Assembly: GCA_905221605.1 (NCBI GenBank)
Contig: CAJNDS010001779.1
Coordinates: 1-64,000, forward strand
Direction: 5' to 3'
From: Symbiodinium natans
Lineage: Eukaryota; Sar; Dinophyceae; Suessiales; Symbiodiniaceae
DNA: 64,000 nt
In this document: piece after piece, positions 33,845 through 43,219 of the stretch
How positions within the stretch are numbered: position 1 is the first letter of the stretch
Layout: each line of letters starts with the position of its first letter
Program-made: the position numbers and the translations under genes
The notes under the pieces: model-generated
What the model was told of the DNA's origin: nothing
What the model saw: the letters and a program-made list of their open reading frames with translations, nothing else
Database searches by the model: none

Positions 33845-35476
33845 CTATGGTTTCCGCAAAACCGCAGCAACACCATCATAGATGCGGAGTAGCTCAAAGT
33901 TCGCTACCAGGTGTGGCCATCGTTTGGGGCCGTAAACTCGCCCTAGGGGCCAGCGAAGCAGGTCAGTGTCGGTCATGGTTGGTGCAATCAAGATGCCTCC
34001 ACTCTGCAACAAACACCATGCTGCAGCGGCTTGTTGAAGATCTTCGTTGGGATTCAAATTGTCTCCATGGCGGCCAACTCCAGCTGAAGCCACCCCCATG
34101 AGCACGACGCCATGGAATGGAGCATTCTGTACAGCCTTCTGCATAGTGATGGGCCGCAGCTGTGGATGTGGCGAATGCGGCGAACTGACGTCATAACGTG
34201 AAGGAATGGGAACCATTGAAGAAACAGTCCCCACACCAAACGATAGGAGAAGACTTTCCATCCATGGCTTCCACCATTCAAAATGTTTCTGGTCGCCCCA
34301 AACTATCCAGTGCTGTCCGACCATCTCGGGCAAGCCCGCCAAAACATCCGTCAAGGTTTTGACGCGCTCCAGTGAATGGGGACCAGGGGTAAGCTTGTAT
34401 TCACGGGCCTGAGCAATCAACTTTTCGATGGCCTCACGACTCCACATCCAATTCGCTTCAGCTTGCTCCGGGGCAGGAAACACTCCACCGGCATATCCTA
34501 GGGCCTGTCGAATGGTTGAATGGGACAGAACTGCGACCTGACCATTCATGGTAAATGCTGGCATCATGCTTGATGGTATGCTTGGCGGGGGTATGACTGG
34601 TACGGATTCTGTGTGGTTGGCGACCATGCTGTTGAGCAACGCATTGCAGTTCACTCGTTTTCTCAAGGGGCCAGTGTTCTGCTCAGCGTCGGTGCCATCG
34701 ATATTGCAGATCTCACCACAGCCTGCGCGCCTCTTTGATAACCAGGAGTCGTGCATGTAGATTGCGTTGAGCGTGGAGTCTCGGAACTGCTCTAGGTGAT
34801 CCCGAAAGACATGCAACTTCTCTCTCAAATTCACAATTGAGAAGTCCGTTTCTGGAAGTATTTGAGCAAAGCTCTGGGGCGACCATTCCTTGACCACGTC
34901 GGTAAGTTCAAGATTCAACTCGTTGATGTGAGGCAGCTGCACTGCATCCAGCACATCAAGCCAATCTTTTGTGTCCAAAGCACTTCTTTGAGTGTTGAGC
35001 TCTTGCCTGATGTCCCTCGTTTGCTCCATTATCTCCTTTTCACTGCAAGCTTCGTTTGCTCCGTGCTCTATGCTGTTCATGCTGGCACTCGATGTGCAAA
35101 GGAAGCCGACGGCACTCCAAAGTCTTTGAAGCAAATTTAGAAGTTCTTGCCCTCGCCCACAGGATTCATAGAAAATGAGCCATGAGGACGAAAGCGAAGA
35201 TGTTGCTGGTGTTCTTTCCCGAAACTCAGCAATTGCATCGCAAACTTTCCAGCGCTCAAGACAACACTTCTCGTAAGACAAAGGAAACGCTATCCAACAC
35301 TCAGGGTTCCCTGTGGAGCCATACTTGGGCGCACAGCAGTCCTCCCAATCAGCGGCCACCCAACACACGGACTCACCATACTGTGTCCATGTGCTGATGT
35401 CATCAATCGGCCGACTGTGCATACAGCCTATGCTGAGGCAAAGACTGAGGATGTGGAAGAACATTGATCTCCGCAT
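33845..35476 (-). CDS. secreted/luminal DUF268-domain protein
   Basis: Intronless frame; the open frame extends to an ATG at 35641, but I prefer the ATG at 35476 because it starts a clear signal peptide (MRRSMFFHILSLCLSIGCMH), giving 543 residues. A Cys-rich segment follows within the first 70 residues (WEDCCAPKYGSTGNPECW, then YEKCC), a motif I recall from many dinoflagellate secreted proteins. The middle is helical. The C-terminal part ends with the signature of DUF268, a methyltransferase-like domain of unknown function: GVGRHGDNLNPNEDL, then LLQSGGILIAP, then GRVYGPKRWPHL and FELL (family pattern: GxGRYGDPxxPxGD, LKPGG, HRxYGxxRLPLL). The signal peptide implies the secretory pathway. An intronless gene with a complete frame could derive from retroposition. 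Confidence 0.75.
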   Translation of the reverse strand: MRRSMFFHILSLCLSIGCMHSRPIDDISTWTQYGESVCWVAADWEDCCAPKYGSTGNPECWIAFPLSYEKCCLERWKVCDAIAEFRERTPATSSLSSSWLIFYESCGRGQELLNLLQRLWSAVGFLCTSSASMNSIEHGANEACSEKEIMEQTRDIRQELNTQRSALDTKDWLDVLDAVQLPHINELNLELTDVVKEWSPQSFAQILPETDFSIVNLREKLHVFRDHLEQFRDSTLNAIYMHDSWLSKRRAGCGEICNIDGTDAEQNTGPLRKRVNCNALLNSMVANHTESVPVIPPPSIPSSMMPAFTMNGQVAVLSHSTIRQALGYAGGVFPAPEQAEANWMWSREAIEKLIAQAREYKLTPGPHSLERVKTLTDVLAGLPEMVGQHWIVWGDQKHFEWWKPWMESLLLSFGVGTVSSMVPIPSRYDVSSPHSPHPQLRPITMQKAVQNAPFHGVVLMGVASAGVGRHGDNLNPNEDLQQAAAAWCLLQSGGILIAPTMTDTDLLRWPLGRVYGPKRWPHLVANFELLRIYDGVAAVLRKP

Positions 35477-36038
35477 TGCTCGTCCAAAGCCCGGGGCATT
35501 GGCCAAAGCCGAAACCAAGCATGAGAAGATGAGGAGATTGGGTTGTTGCTGACATATCGCAGCTTGAGGGAGGACAGCAACGACGGGCATGCCTTGATAC
35601 AACCACATGATAAACCAAGCGTCGCAACAAACCGTAGGCATGGTGTATCGTTCATGCCATCTGCTACCAAGTCCTGCCTCCTACCATTTGGTGCGTTTTC
35701 AATCAAACCAGAAACCAACAACACCAGCAACCATCAACAAAAATCAAAAACAGAATGCGCCTCAACCGAACATGAAGAGTGGCTCCATCATCTCATAGAT
35801 CGAATGCGCCGTGGTCATGTGGCTCTTCTGCGCTGCTTAGGCTTGCTCCCCTTCCGCGAAAGGCAGAGAACGCCACGTGAAGAGCAAGCGGCGGTAGAAA
35901 TTCGCCAAACAGCCTGGCAAAGCCGACCTGTCTTCCTCACACAATCCTGCCCACCAGCATTCGCGGCGCCCCAGCGGGAGCCCTCCCACAAAACCCTACA
36001 ACACCGCTGCCAAGAAGAAGCCCTAAAGGATTTTTCCC
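35477..36038. other. spacer between the DUF268 gene and the LTR retrotransposon
   Basis: No gene recognised. A plus-strand frame of 235 codons (35543-36250) runs antisense to the extended 5' end of the DUF268 frame and into the LTR, so it is not credible. Confidence 0.4.
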
Positions 36039-36043
36039 CTAAC
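36039..36043. repeat. target-site duplication CTAAC (left)
   Basis: CTAAC directly abuts the left LTR and is identical to the 5 bp directly after the right LTR at 42100-42104. Five-bp duplications are typical of Ty1/copia integration. Confidence 0.9.
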
Positions 36044-36220
36044 TGCGCGCGGGGCTACGCAGTTGGTATCGTATTGGGCTCAAAATACAATCGCGCACTT
36101 TTTACACTGCTAGGCACGGAACCTGAAAGGCTGCGGATTCACGGTCATGGTTTTCATGACAACAAGACGACTATATGCATGCTACAGCATTTACTGTTCG
36201 TACGCGTTCGTACGCTCGCA
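36044..36220 (-). repeat. 3' LTR of the copia element
   Basis: 177 bp, identical to 41923-42099 except C at 36117 versus A at 41996. It starts with TG and ends with CA on the element's strand. It is short for an LTR; the promoter and poly(A) signal within it were not resolved. Confidence 0.92.
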
Positions 36221-36232
36221 CGCCCCTTAAAG
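36221..36232 (-). other. polypurine tract of the copia element
   Basis: On the minus strand, TTTAAGGGGCG precedes the 3' LTR directly. AAGGGG is the likely plus-strand primer core. The tract is short, so the call rests mainly on its position. Confidence 0.55.
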
Positions 36233-36407
36233 GCTGGAGCTTTGACTTGAAACACCCCACCGAATTGAGATGAGGCTCGACTTTGGTGACACCGTGCAGC
36301 GTTCTTAAACCAAAGTTTCGAAGTCAGAACGTGCGTTGCTCCAAAGCGTGTAAGCCTGAGCTTGCTCGAAAGCCGAAGCCTGAGGGCGACCCAATCCCTC
36401 AAACGGC

Positions 36408-36662
36408 CTAAGCCTGAGTGATGTGGGTGTAACACATGCGCGCGGCGCAAAGTTGCAAAGCATTTACTGCAACTGCAAAGTTGGGCTTCCAAGGGGTCAA
36501 CTTGTTCGGCGCACTTTGCCTTGCGATGAGGCTGGCTACCAACTCAATTTGCGCGGCGTCTTGCAAAACCTGTCGCAAATCTGATGTGCTCATGTCAACC
36601 ATGCTCAATTCGTGAAGACACTGTTCCTTCAATGTTGAATCCAAATGCTTGGTTAAACAATT
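36408..36662 (-). pseudogene. C-terminal end of copia Pol, out of frame
   Basis: A minus-strand reading near 36657 gives NCLTKHLDSTLKEQCLHEL and continues in frame to the stop near 36408. CLTKH resembles the conserved end of copia Pol (usually ADxxTK). It is in a different frame from the RNase H segment upstream, with the intervening RNase H residues missing, so the end of Pol is separated from the rest by a deletion plus frameshift. Confidence 0.6.
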
Positions 36663-37085
36663 TGCAGGGTTTCTGCTAACTGCTTGATGAACATAATGTC
36701 CCGCGCCCCTCGACTCAATGCTCTAGTTTCAGCTTCACCTGATGATGTAGCAGGTGTTCCAGGCTGTGTCTGTGGATGTGCTATAACTACACTGCCTCCT
36801 ACATTGATGATGGTACAATCTGTTGAGCGGCGAGTGTCAGCACACCCGGCCCAATCTGAGTCCGTGAAACCATCAAGGGTCAGAACTCCAGATGACAAAC
36901 TTTCAGGGTTCAAGGTGGTGACCCTTGCAAGGTCTGGTTTGTGCAGCAAGTACCGTGCTAACGTGGTGAGGTTGCTCCAATCCACCTCACGCGGAAAACG
37001 CATGTGACGAGCAAGTTCCTTCACTTCGAACCGTATGTCTCTACGATCGATGCTCAAATAAATAAGGGAACCAACGCACTTGGGG
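36653..37085 (-). pseudogene. copia RNase H segment, frameshifted and internally deleted
   Basis: The minus-strand frame is one base off from the pol frame and resumes at KCVGSLIYLSIDRRDIRFEV, the conserved region between RT and RNase H. It then shows the RNase H active-site start DGFTDSDWAGCADTRRSTDC and SSGEAETRALSRGARD. It stops after AETLQIV, where the family normally continues to a third catalytic aspartate (DSxAA) and an H-rich segment. About 50-60 residues appear to be missing before the C-terminal fragment at 36408-36662. Confidence 0.75.
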
Positions 37086-40000
37086 AACAGGCTGCGTGTT
37101 TTCTTCTGTGTGAGGGATGCGATGTCCTGCGACTTTCGATGGCTTTGCGTTCCAAAGGTCGAGGAGTGTCAAAACATTGTCGCGATGCTTGTTGTCGGGC
37201 AGCGTGAAAAACGCATCTGCTGTGCGGAGTTTCGTGCGCCCTAAAACATTCACTTTGGTGCCTGGCCTTTCGATATCCCCATTCTTCATGTCAAGGTATT
37301 TTCCCAAACCGTCTTTGGATTGGAGGAAATTGAGATCTGCATCGAACGCGCCCATGCGTACATCATCAACGTGACGCAGCAATGTCGCATCTGTTTTGCT
37401 GCAGGTGTAAACGGTAGGGTCACGTTTGCCACGCACAAAATGGTAACCATGCGAAACCAGTTTGTCAGCGACGACTTTCTCGAACTCTTGACGATAGTTG
37501 CTGCCCGCAGGCCTTCTGCCGTACAAATTGCCATCGAGCTGCAGGACGACGTGTTTGCACAAGTCCGCATCGGATATTCCCACGAACTCGGCTTTCGTCT
37601 TGGCATCTTGAGCTGCCAACCACGTGTGAAAATGCTGGACGTACTCAGGCGGCATGCGAACATACACCGGGTTGCCATTGCTGTCACCCGAGTCGGTGCC
37701 CAACAAATATGCGCAGCGAACATCTCCGGAGCGTGAATGCCAGCCGTTTTTGAGGCATTTTAGCTCTAGAAGAACATGTGATTCTTCATACGGAGTTGGG
37801 GCGAATGTGTTGATTTCTTCGGCAAGCTCCTCTTTTGAATACCGCTTCGTGATGTCTGCACAAGTGAAACGCGAACGATATGCACCGCGCTTGATTTCAT
37901 CAACCCATTTGAAGTTGAAGAGTTTGCATTTGCGCGGAATTGCGGATTTGAGTTTCGGTGTGGCAAACTGCTTTTCCACAAGGGTCGCCATCTGCACATC
38001 CCTGGCTTTTTCCACTTCGCGCGGATCCAACTGAGTGTCCAGCAAATCTAAGACTGATGATATTTTCTGCTCCCATTGACCACTACGTGCCCATTCCTGG
38101 ATTTGAGACAATGCGTCACTGATTGTTCCCACACGCTGCACTTTGGGCGCAGCCTCGCTGGATGTTGCAGGCTCGCTGCTTTCCGGAGCAGGGCACGTTT
38201 CCAGCACAACAGGTGGAGGCAATGGAACAGCATTGATGCCAGTAGGGCTTGCTTGAACACGTGGGATGGGTGCAGCACCAGCTCCCCGGAAAGGGGAAGT
38301 TGGACTTGGCGCTTCCAGTTGAAACGGCGACGGCGCTGTGGGAGGAGTCATGGCCATGTTCTCTGCGCTGTCCGGTGTCATGCCGCGCGGTTCCGACAGC
38401 GGTGTTCCGGGAACGTTTGCTGAAGACTCACTGGGGTCTGGCACAACCACATCAGGCATGATAGGAGGAACGGGCAGCGCGTCTTTTGAAACAGCCGGCG
38501 GCTCAACGCTCAGAGGCGGTTGGCTTGCTTCCGACACAAGTGGGGCAGGCAATGCCACAATTTGGCTGCTTTCCGTGCGTACCTTTGTTCGCTTGCCTGC
38601 GGGCGCCCAGGGCAAACCACAAGCTGCATTGAGGTAAGCTACGTCATGCTGATCTGCCAGCGGCAGACGTCTGACCGAGCGCACAGTGATTGCACCAGCA
38701 TCCGTCAAATCATCAACCTCTAACCGACCAACAAACAACCCCTTAAACCACCGAGGTTTGGCTTTGCTCAGGGACTTGGTGTCCGGAAGCTTGCACAAAA
38801 CGACCTCCCCAAATTCGACGATGGGGGCGGCGTAGTCACGCCCAGACACGATGCGAAACGGTGTCATGTTGTCGGCCTGCACATGGAATCTGGCCCAAAC
38901 GAAAGCAACCCAACGGCAAAGCCATGGGACCACGGGATGGTTGATGTCCAGCGGTTCGGCAGGATTTGGGTATGCTTCGTTCAAGGCACTGAGCCACGTG
39001 CGCAGCATGCCTGCCATAAGGCGGTTTGCGTTCTCAGCGCCACCTTGGCTGGCATGGCTGTACCGCGGGGCCGCTCGCACTTGGACATGATCGTGTCCCA
39101 GTTCTTTTTGGACTTGATCTACGACAGTGCGCAATGCTGATTCTTGGTCGTGCTGGAGGACCACCTTCGGGTGCCCCAAACGTTTAACCCAAGAAGTTAA
39201 TGCACGCACCGTGCACGCTTCTATCCCTTTGTGAGGCACGAATGCCATCATGGGCCATCCGGAAGACAAGTCCGTTCCTGTCAGGACTGTGGCCTTTTTG
39301 CTTTCTTCTGCAACAAGCTGCCCATCGCGACCGAAGAATTGATAATCGACCTGTAGTACGGGAATTTGGGGATCCTCGTGCTTGTTTTTGCGCTTGTGCT
39401 GGGAATCAGCAGCCTTCCCGGCTACGCAATGCGGGCACCACGCTGCAAAGTCGGCATGAGTTAAATTGTGGCGAGAACGCTGCTCGTCGGATGGGGCATC
39501 CGGCATCGGAAGACCTGCTGGCTGCGGCGGCGCATGTTCCTTCCCACACTCCACATCTGCATTCTCGAGAGCATCGGGCTCGGACGTGCCGGCGCCTGCA
39601 TCGGAACCTGGCTCAGTGGGAGAGTAATGCATGGGACTGGGGCTCTCATCCCCATCGTTTCCAGCCACAACGAACTCTGTTGTACCACTACCGGGGGACC
39701 TGTTTTCATATGGCATGTAAAACCTGGCACCGAATCTTGGCAACATGATGGTATGACCATCTGGGGTATCTATGTGCGCTGGCTTGCCAGAAGATGTCCG
39801 ATAAAAGTGGAGGTCGCAATCAGCGTCATCCAAGATTCGGCAAAAGGCCATGACCGGCTCTGTGGCATCAGTGACATCCATTCGAAAAGAAGCTGGAATT
39901 GCGATAGGCTCGCCACAGCAATCCGTTGCGGGAATGGCCGTGGGGGCGGTCAGTTCACCCTTGTGTCGAATGGGCGTGCCATTGATGGCCCACAGTTCCT

Positions 40001-40151
40001 TTTGCCGTGTGGCGTCGACCGTTGCATCAGGGAAACACTGATCACTTGCGCAGCTGGTCGTGGCACCGGAATCAAGAAGGACGTACTTGGTGGAGGATGT
40101 TGCAGCAACCTGTTCAGTGACCTCAACAGCCTGAGCCGAGTGGTGTGATTC
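37086..40151 (-). pseudogene. copia Pol: protease, integrase, reverse transcriptase
   Basis: The frame is open from 40151, just after a stop at 40154, to a stop at 37041; the first ATG is at 39881, too late for the protease. In order: the aspartic protease motif LLDSGATTSC near 40085-40055; integrase zinc finger RHNLTHADFAAWCPHC (about 39475); integrase core with VDYQFFGRDG, HDQESALRTVVDQVQKELGH and SHASQGGAENANRLMAGML (D, D, E); a long Pro-rich linker; RT with SGDVRCAYLL (motif A aspartate) and HVDDVRMG (usually YVDD). It then shifts frame near 37070 relative to RNase H. RT and integrase catalytic residues are present; the polyprotein is broken at both ends. Confidence 0.88.
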
Positions 40152-41260
40152 TTACCCTTGTCTGGGCCACAAATCGCACACGGGACCCCCTTGCCAGATT
40201 TGCCGCTGGGGTCACCCTTGCGATTGTCTCTTGACTTACCATCACCTTTCGCCGGGGAACCTATTAACCCTTTATCTGGATTACCCTTCTTGCCACCTTT
40301 ACCGCCTTTAGTCTCTTTGCCTTTATGGGGCTTGGCGTCTGCAACGTCGACTGCTCCTATCTCCATGGGTGCTGGCCCAGAGTATGGAGCTGATGATGCA
40401 GAAGCAGATCCGAATGTCGTGCCTGCACTGCGCCGCCACAGGTTTTTGGACTTCAAGTACTGGACGATGAACTCGCGAAGAGTTTTGTACGTAGACAAGC
40501 TCGCCGAATTCATGGCAATTTGCGGCGCAAGCGCTTTGGGCGCCACCTCCGACAGGATGGCAAGTTTCAGATCCGCATCGAACGTCTTCATGTACTCACG
40601 TTCGTATTTTGCAATTTCTCCTTCCCACTCTTCAAGGCCCCGTTGCCACAAGCTTTCCTTGGTTGGGAAGGTCGGATTTGACAGCGCGCGCAACCATGCG
40701 AACGGTTTGTGCTTGTTTTCTGGCTCATACCGTGCATGCACGCGGCGCCAAAGTTCAAACCCATTGCGTTCAGGCACCAACATTGCCATAGCTGGGATCT
40801 CGCCGGCCTGGCACAACCCAACTAGAATGGCAAATAGATCCGTGCAAAAACCTTCGGCCTGATCCGTCATTTCGATCGGATCAGAATCAATTTCCTCTGC
40901 TTGCGAAGCTGCTTCCTTCAGCAACTGCGGGTATTCAGGATCCACAGTCCCGATCCATGATGTGAAACCGAATTTGAAACGTTCCCAATCAGCTTCGGTA
41001 CCCAGAAACGGTTCTGGAGCCTTTACCAATTTGGGGTTTAGTGGCTTGCGTGTGGAGTCGACAGCTTGCGTTGGCTGGTTGCTCGCTGTCAACTGCGCAA
41101 TGGCGGCCTGTGCCACCGACAAAGCGGCATTAGTCGCCTGGGTTTGCTGTTCGAGTGCAGCACGTGTGTTGCCCAGCTCCTGCTGTTGAGAGCCGAGTTG
41201 CAAAGTCAGCTGCTGCATCTGACTGGTCAACATTTGAACTTGTTGTTCAAGATTTGCCAT
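39950..41260 (-). CDS. copia Gag
   Basis: Capsid/nucleocapsid protein of the LTR element. The upstream ATG is at 41290, but I prefer the ATG at 41260 (MANLEQQVQMLTSQMQQLTL), which starts a coiled coil. A Gag-like capsid region follows, with DWERFKFGFTSWIGTV, ERNGFELWRRVHARYEPENK and LREFIVQYLKSKNLW. A Gly/Lys-rich nucleocapsid tail comes next, with the start of a zinc knuckle CAICGPDKGKNH at about 40185-40150. The final Cys of CCHC is not seen: the frame runs on into about 65 residues that overlap the protease frame and look non-native. The protease lies in the -1 frame. Confidence 0.8.
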   Translation of the reverse strand: MANLEQQVQMLTSQMQQLTLQLGSQQQELGNTRAALEQQTQATNAALSVAQAAIAQLTASNQPTQAVDSTRKPLNPKLVKAPEPFLGTEADWERFKFGFTSWIGTVDPEYPQLLKEAASQAEEIDSDPIEMTDQAEGFCTDLFAILVGLCQAGEIPAMAMLVPERNGFELWRRVHARYEPENKHKPFAWLRALSNPTFPTKESLWQRGLEEWEGEIAKYEREYMKTFDADLKLAILSEVAPKALAPQIAMNSASLSTYKTLREFIVQYLKSKNLWRRSAGTTFGSASASSAPYSGPAPMEIGAVDVADAKPHKGKETKGGKGGKKGNPDKGLIGSPAKGDGKSRDNRKGDPSGKSGKGVPCAICGPDKGKNHTTRLRLLRSLNRLLQHPPPSTSFLIPVPRPAAQVISVSLMQRSTPHGKRNCGPSMARPFDTRVN

Positions 41261-41423
41261 TGCAGCTTTGTCTGGGCAAAGGACAAGCAATGACTGTCGT
41301 GGAGTTTAATCAACCAAACGGCTTTAACCCCTTATCGTAACCTAAAGGACCTGGCTCAAACCTTTCAGGATTGGTGCAAGGTGCAAAGTGCAACCACTCT
41401 ACGGCTTTGAAACCGGAGGGTGC

Positions 41424-41935
41424 TCAAACGCTCAAGGAGGATTCGTCCGAAGAAGAGAACACTTCGGGCGACTTTTGGGACTGGCTGTTAGATGCCACTG
41501 GCGCAGTATCAGGTGACGAATGGGCAGTCCGATTCTCTGATGAGCGTGCTTCTTGCTGGATCTGTGCTTTCAGCTGGTGGACGCGCTTCTTCAGAGCACG
41601 TTTGTTTTCAGCAGCTACGGATCTCTTCTTTGAGCGAACACACTTGCCTGTTTGGGGATCGCGTTTGCGGACGTGTCCCTTGACGGCACTTGTGCCTTTC
41701 GCCTTGCCTTTGCCGGAACCTTTGTTCCGTTTGCCTTTGGAAACCTTGCCTTTCTGAAGGTCGAAGGTAGCAGGCTCTGCTTTCGGCTTGCTGGCCGAGG
41801 CGGTTTTGTCTGCAGTGTTCTTCCGCCTTGGAGGCGGTGGAGGTGGCGGCGGCCAGGGTCGGGCTGACCCAGGGCCCCGCTGTTGTTCTGTCGTGTTGGA
41901 TGCTTTCAGCTCCGCGTGACCATGCGCGCGGGGCT
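41424..41935 (-). CDS. leader ORF upstream of gag, Lys-rich basic protein
   Basis: An open frame of about 165-169 codons between the 5' LTR and gag, ending with TGA at 41426-41424. In order: a run of eight prolines (RPWPPPPPPPPRRKNTADK); a Gly/Lys-rich stretch (KGKVSKGKRNKGSGKGKAKG); a basic segment GHVRKRDPQTGKCVRSKKRS; a short heptad-like helix AAENKRALKKRVHQLKAQIQ; and a Ser-rich acidic tail ending SSSDESSLSV. It has no in-frame ATG, and the open frame begins inside the LTR end, so it would need a spliced 5' exon, a non-AUG start, or is a relic. Composition is clearly non-random. The antisense frame at 41371-41757 is a shadow. Confidence 0.5.
41905..41922 (-). promoter_or_regulatory. primer-binding site of the copia element
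   Basis: Directly after the 5' LTR the element strand reads TGGTCACGCGGAGC. It starts with TGG, the complement of the tRNA 3' CCA, at zero distance from the LTR. It differs from the usual copia initiator-methionine site; I cannot name the tRNA. Confidence 0.75.
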
Positions 41936-42099
41936 ACGCAGTTGGTATCGTATTGGGCTCAAAATACAATCGCGCACTTTTTACACTGCTAGGCAAGGAA
42001 CCTGAAAGGCTGCGGATTCACGGTCATGGTTTTCATGACAACAAGACGACTATATGCATGCTACAGCATTTACTGTTCGTACGCGTTCGTACGCTCGCA
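41923..42099 (-). repeat. 5' LTR of the copia element
   Basis: 177 bp, one mismatch to the 3' LTR. It is bounded by the primer-binding site on the inside and by CTAAC on the outside. Confidence 0.92.
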
Positions 42100-42104
42100 C
42101 TAAC
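42100..42104. repeat. target-site duplication CTAAC (right)
   Basis: Matches 36039-36043 exactly, which fixes the outer edge of the element. Confidence 0.9.
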
Positions 42105-43219
42105 CCAACCAGAGACAGAAACATGGACGAACAACACGGCCCATGTCCGTTGCGGTACTTCCGAAGTACCTTCCAACTCGGCTGGTCCAGCTCAAGCTAT
42201 TTCATGGCACATTGTGCCAGAAGCCTTCCTTTCCAAAGCGCAACGGATCTTGTTGCCACTGGTGAAAAATGCGCTCGTCCAGCAGGGTTATCCCTGAAAC
42301 GTCTTCCTGATAGCCTGGCGATCTCCACTTCCAAGCCTGCAAACAATCACAAGACATGTGGCAAAATCGCTCGGGCGAAGGCAATTGGCGCATGCCTTTT
42401 TGGGGTGAAGGGACGGGCGATCTGCAGGGTTTCAGGTTTCAGGAAGGCGTTAGGAGGGTCCCAAGAGTTGTGGTCAAAAAGTTGTTCAGAAACTTTGTTT
42501 GTGCCCTTTTGCAGGAAAGCTCTCCGCGTCAACGTGCGGCACTGGGCCTCCAGTCTGCAGACATTAATGGGGGGGCCTCAAGCTCTACTGTTCATCCCTG
42601 TGAGAAAAGCCAGCAATTGCAAAGGTGAGGCACCTGCTGAGCCTGTCTAACAGTCTAACACCCTGCAATTCTCGGTAATCTGCCCTTCATTTTGGCCAGC
42701 TTCGGACCCGGCCAACTTGCCGCCAGCCTGACTGACGGCATCTCACCAGCACTTTCCCTGGGCAGACATGCCCTTGAGCACTCAAGAACACACCTGTTGC
42801 TGGCAATGCCCAAATGGCCGCCTCTCAGCACTCAGCTTTCAAGCCGATTCTGAACGGAAACCTAGTAAGTATGCTAACCAATGTTGCCTACGACTAGGTG
42901 GGGGAACTTGCTGCTGCTAGATACTATATTCAAATGTACGTGTCAAGTTGTAATCCAGGTGGCAGCCTCCATTTGCAGATTCCCAAATCCTTCTTCCCGG
43001 CTAGTGTTGGCTTCTGCAGTCCCAAGGTCGAGCTGAAACCTTTTCGACTCGAAGAAAACAAGAACTTGAAGGTGCGCCTGTAGGTTAACAGCCTTGCGTT
43101 CTTTAGGGGCGCCACGGGTGTCCTTGCCATGGCTTCTCTTAGGGGCCTGCAGCCGCTAGAGATCCTGCTGATATGAGACCGTGTCCTTTCTGGATCGAGC
43201 ATGCGCGCTGAATTGAAGG
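42105..43219. other. gene-poor stretch
   Basis: No recognised gene. A short minus-strand frame at 42202-42393 has a protein-like end (GITLLDERIFHQWQQDPLRF) but no partner. Confidence 0.35.

Larger units (their letters stand above)
36044..42099 (-). mobile_element. Ty1/copia LTR retrotransposon, about 6.06 kb
   Basis: A structurally complete element in minus orientation. It has two 177-bp LTRs with one mismatch, both TG...CA with short imperfect terminal inverted repeats (TGCGAGCG...CGCGCGCA), 5-bp CTAAC target-site duplications, a primer-binding site directly after the 5' LTR, and a purine tract at the 3' LTR. The order leader ORF, gag, protease, integrase, reverse transcriptase, RNase H defines the copia order. 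LTR identity implies recent insertion, yet gag/pro, RT/RNase H and RNase H itself are out of frame or deleted, so the copy is probably non-autonomous and was mobilised in trans. Confidence 0.93.

Noticed and set aside
35543-36250. 235-codon plus-strand frame
   Set aside because: Antisense to the extended 5' end of the DUF268 frame and runs into the LTR; no motifs.
41371-41757. 128-codon plus-strand frame between gag and the LTR
   Set aside because: Antisense shadow of the lysine-rich leader ORF of the copia element.
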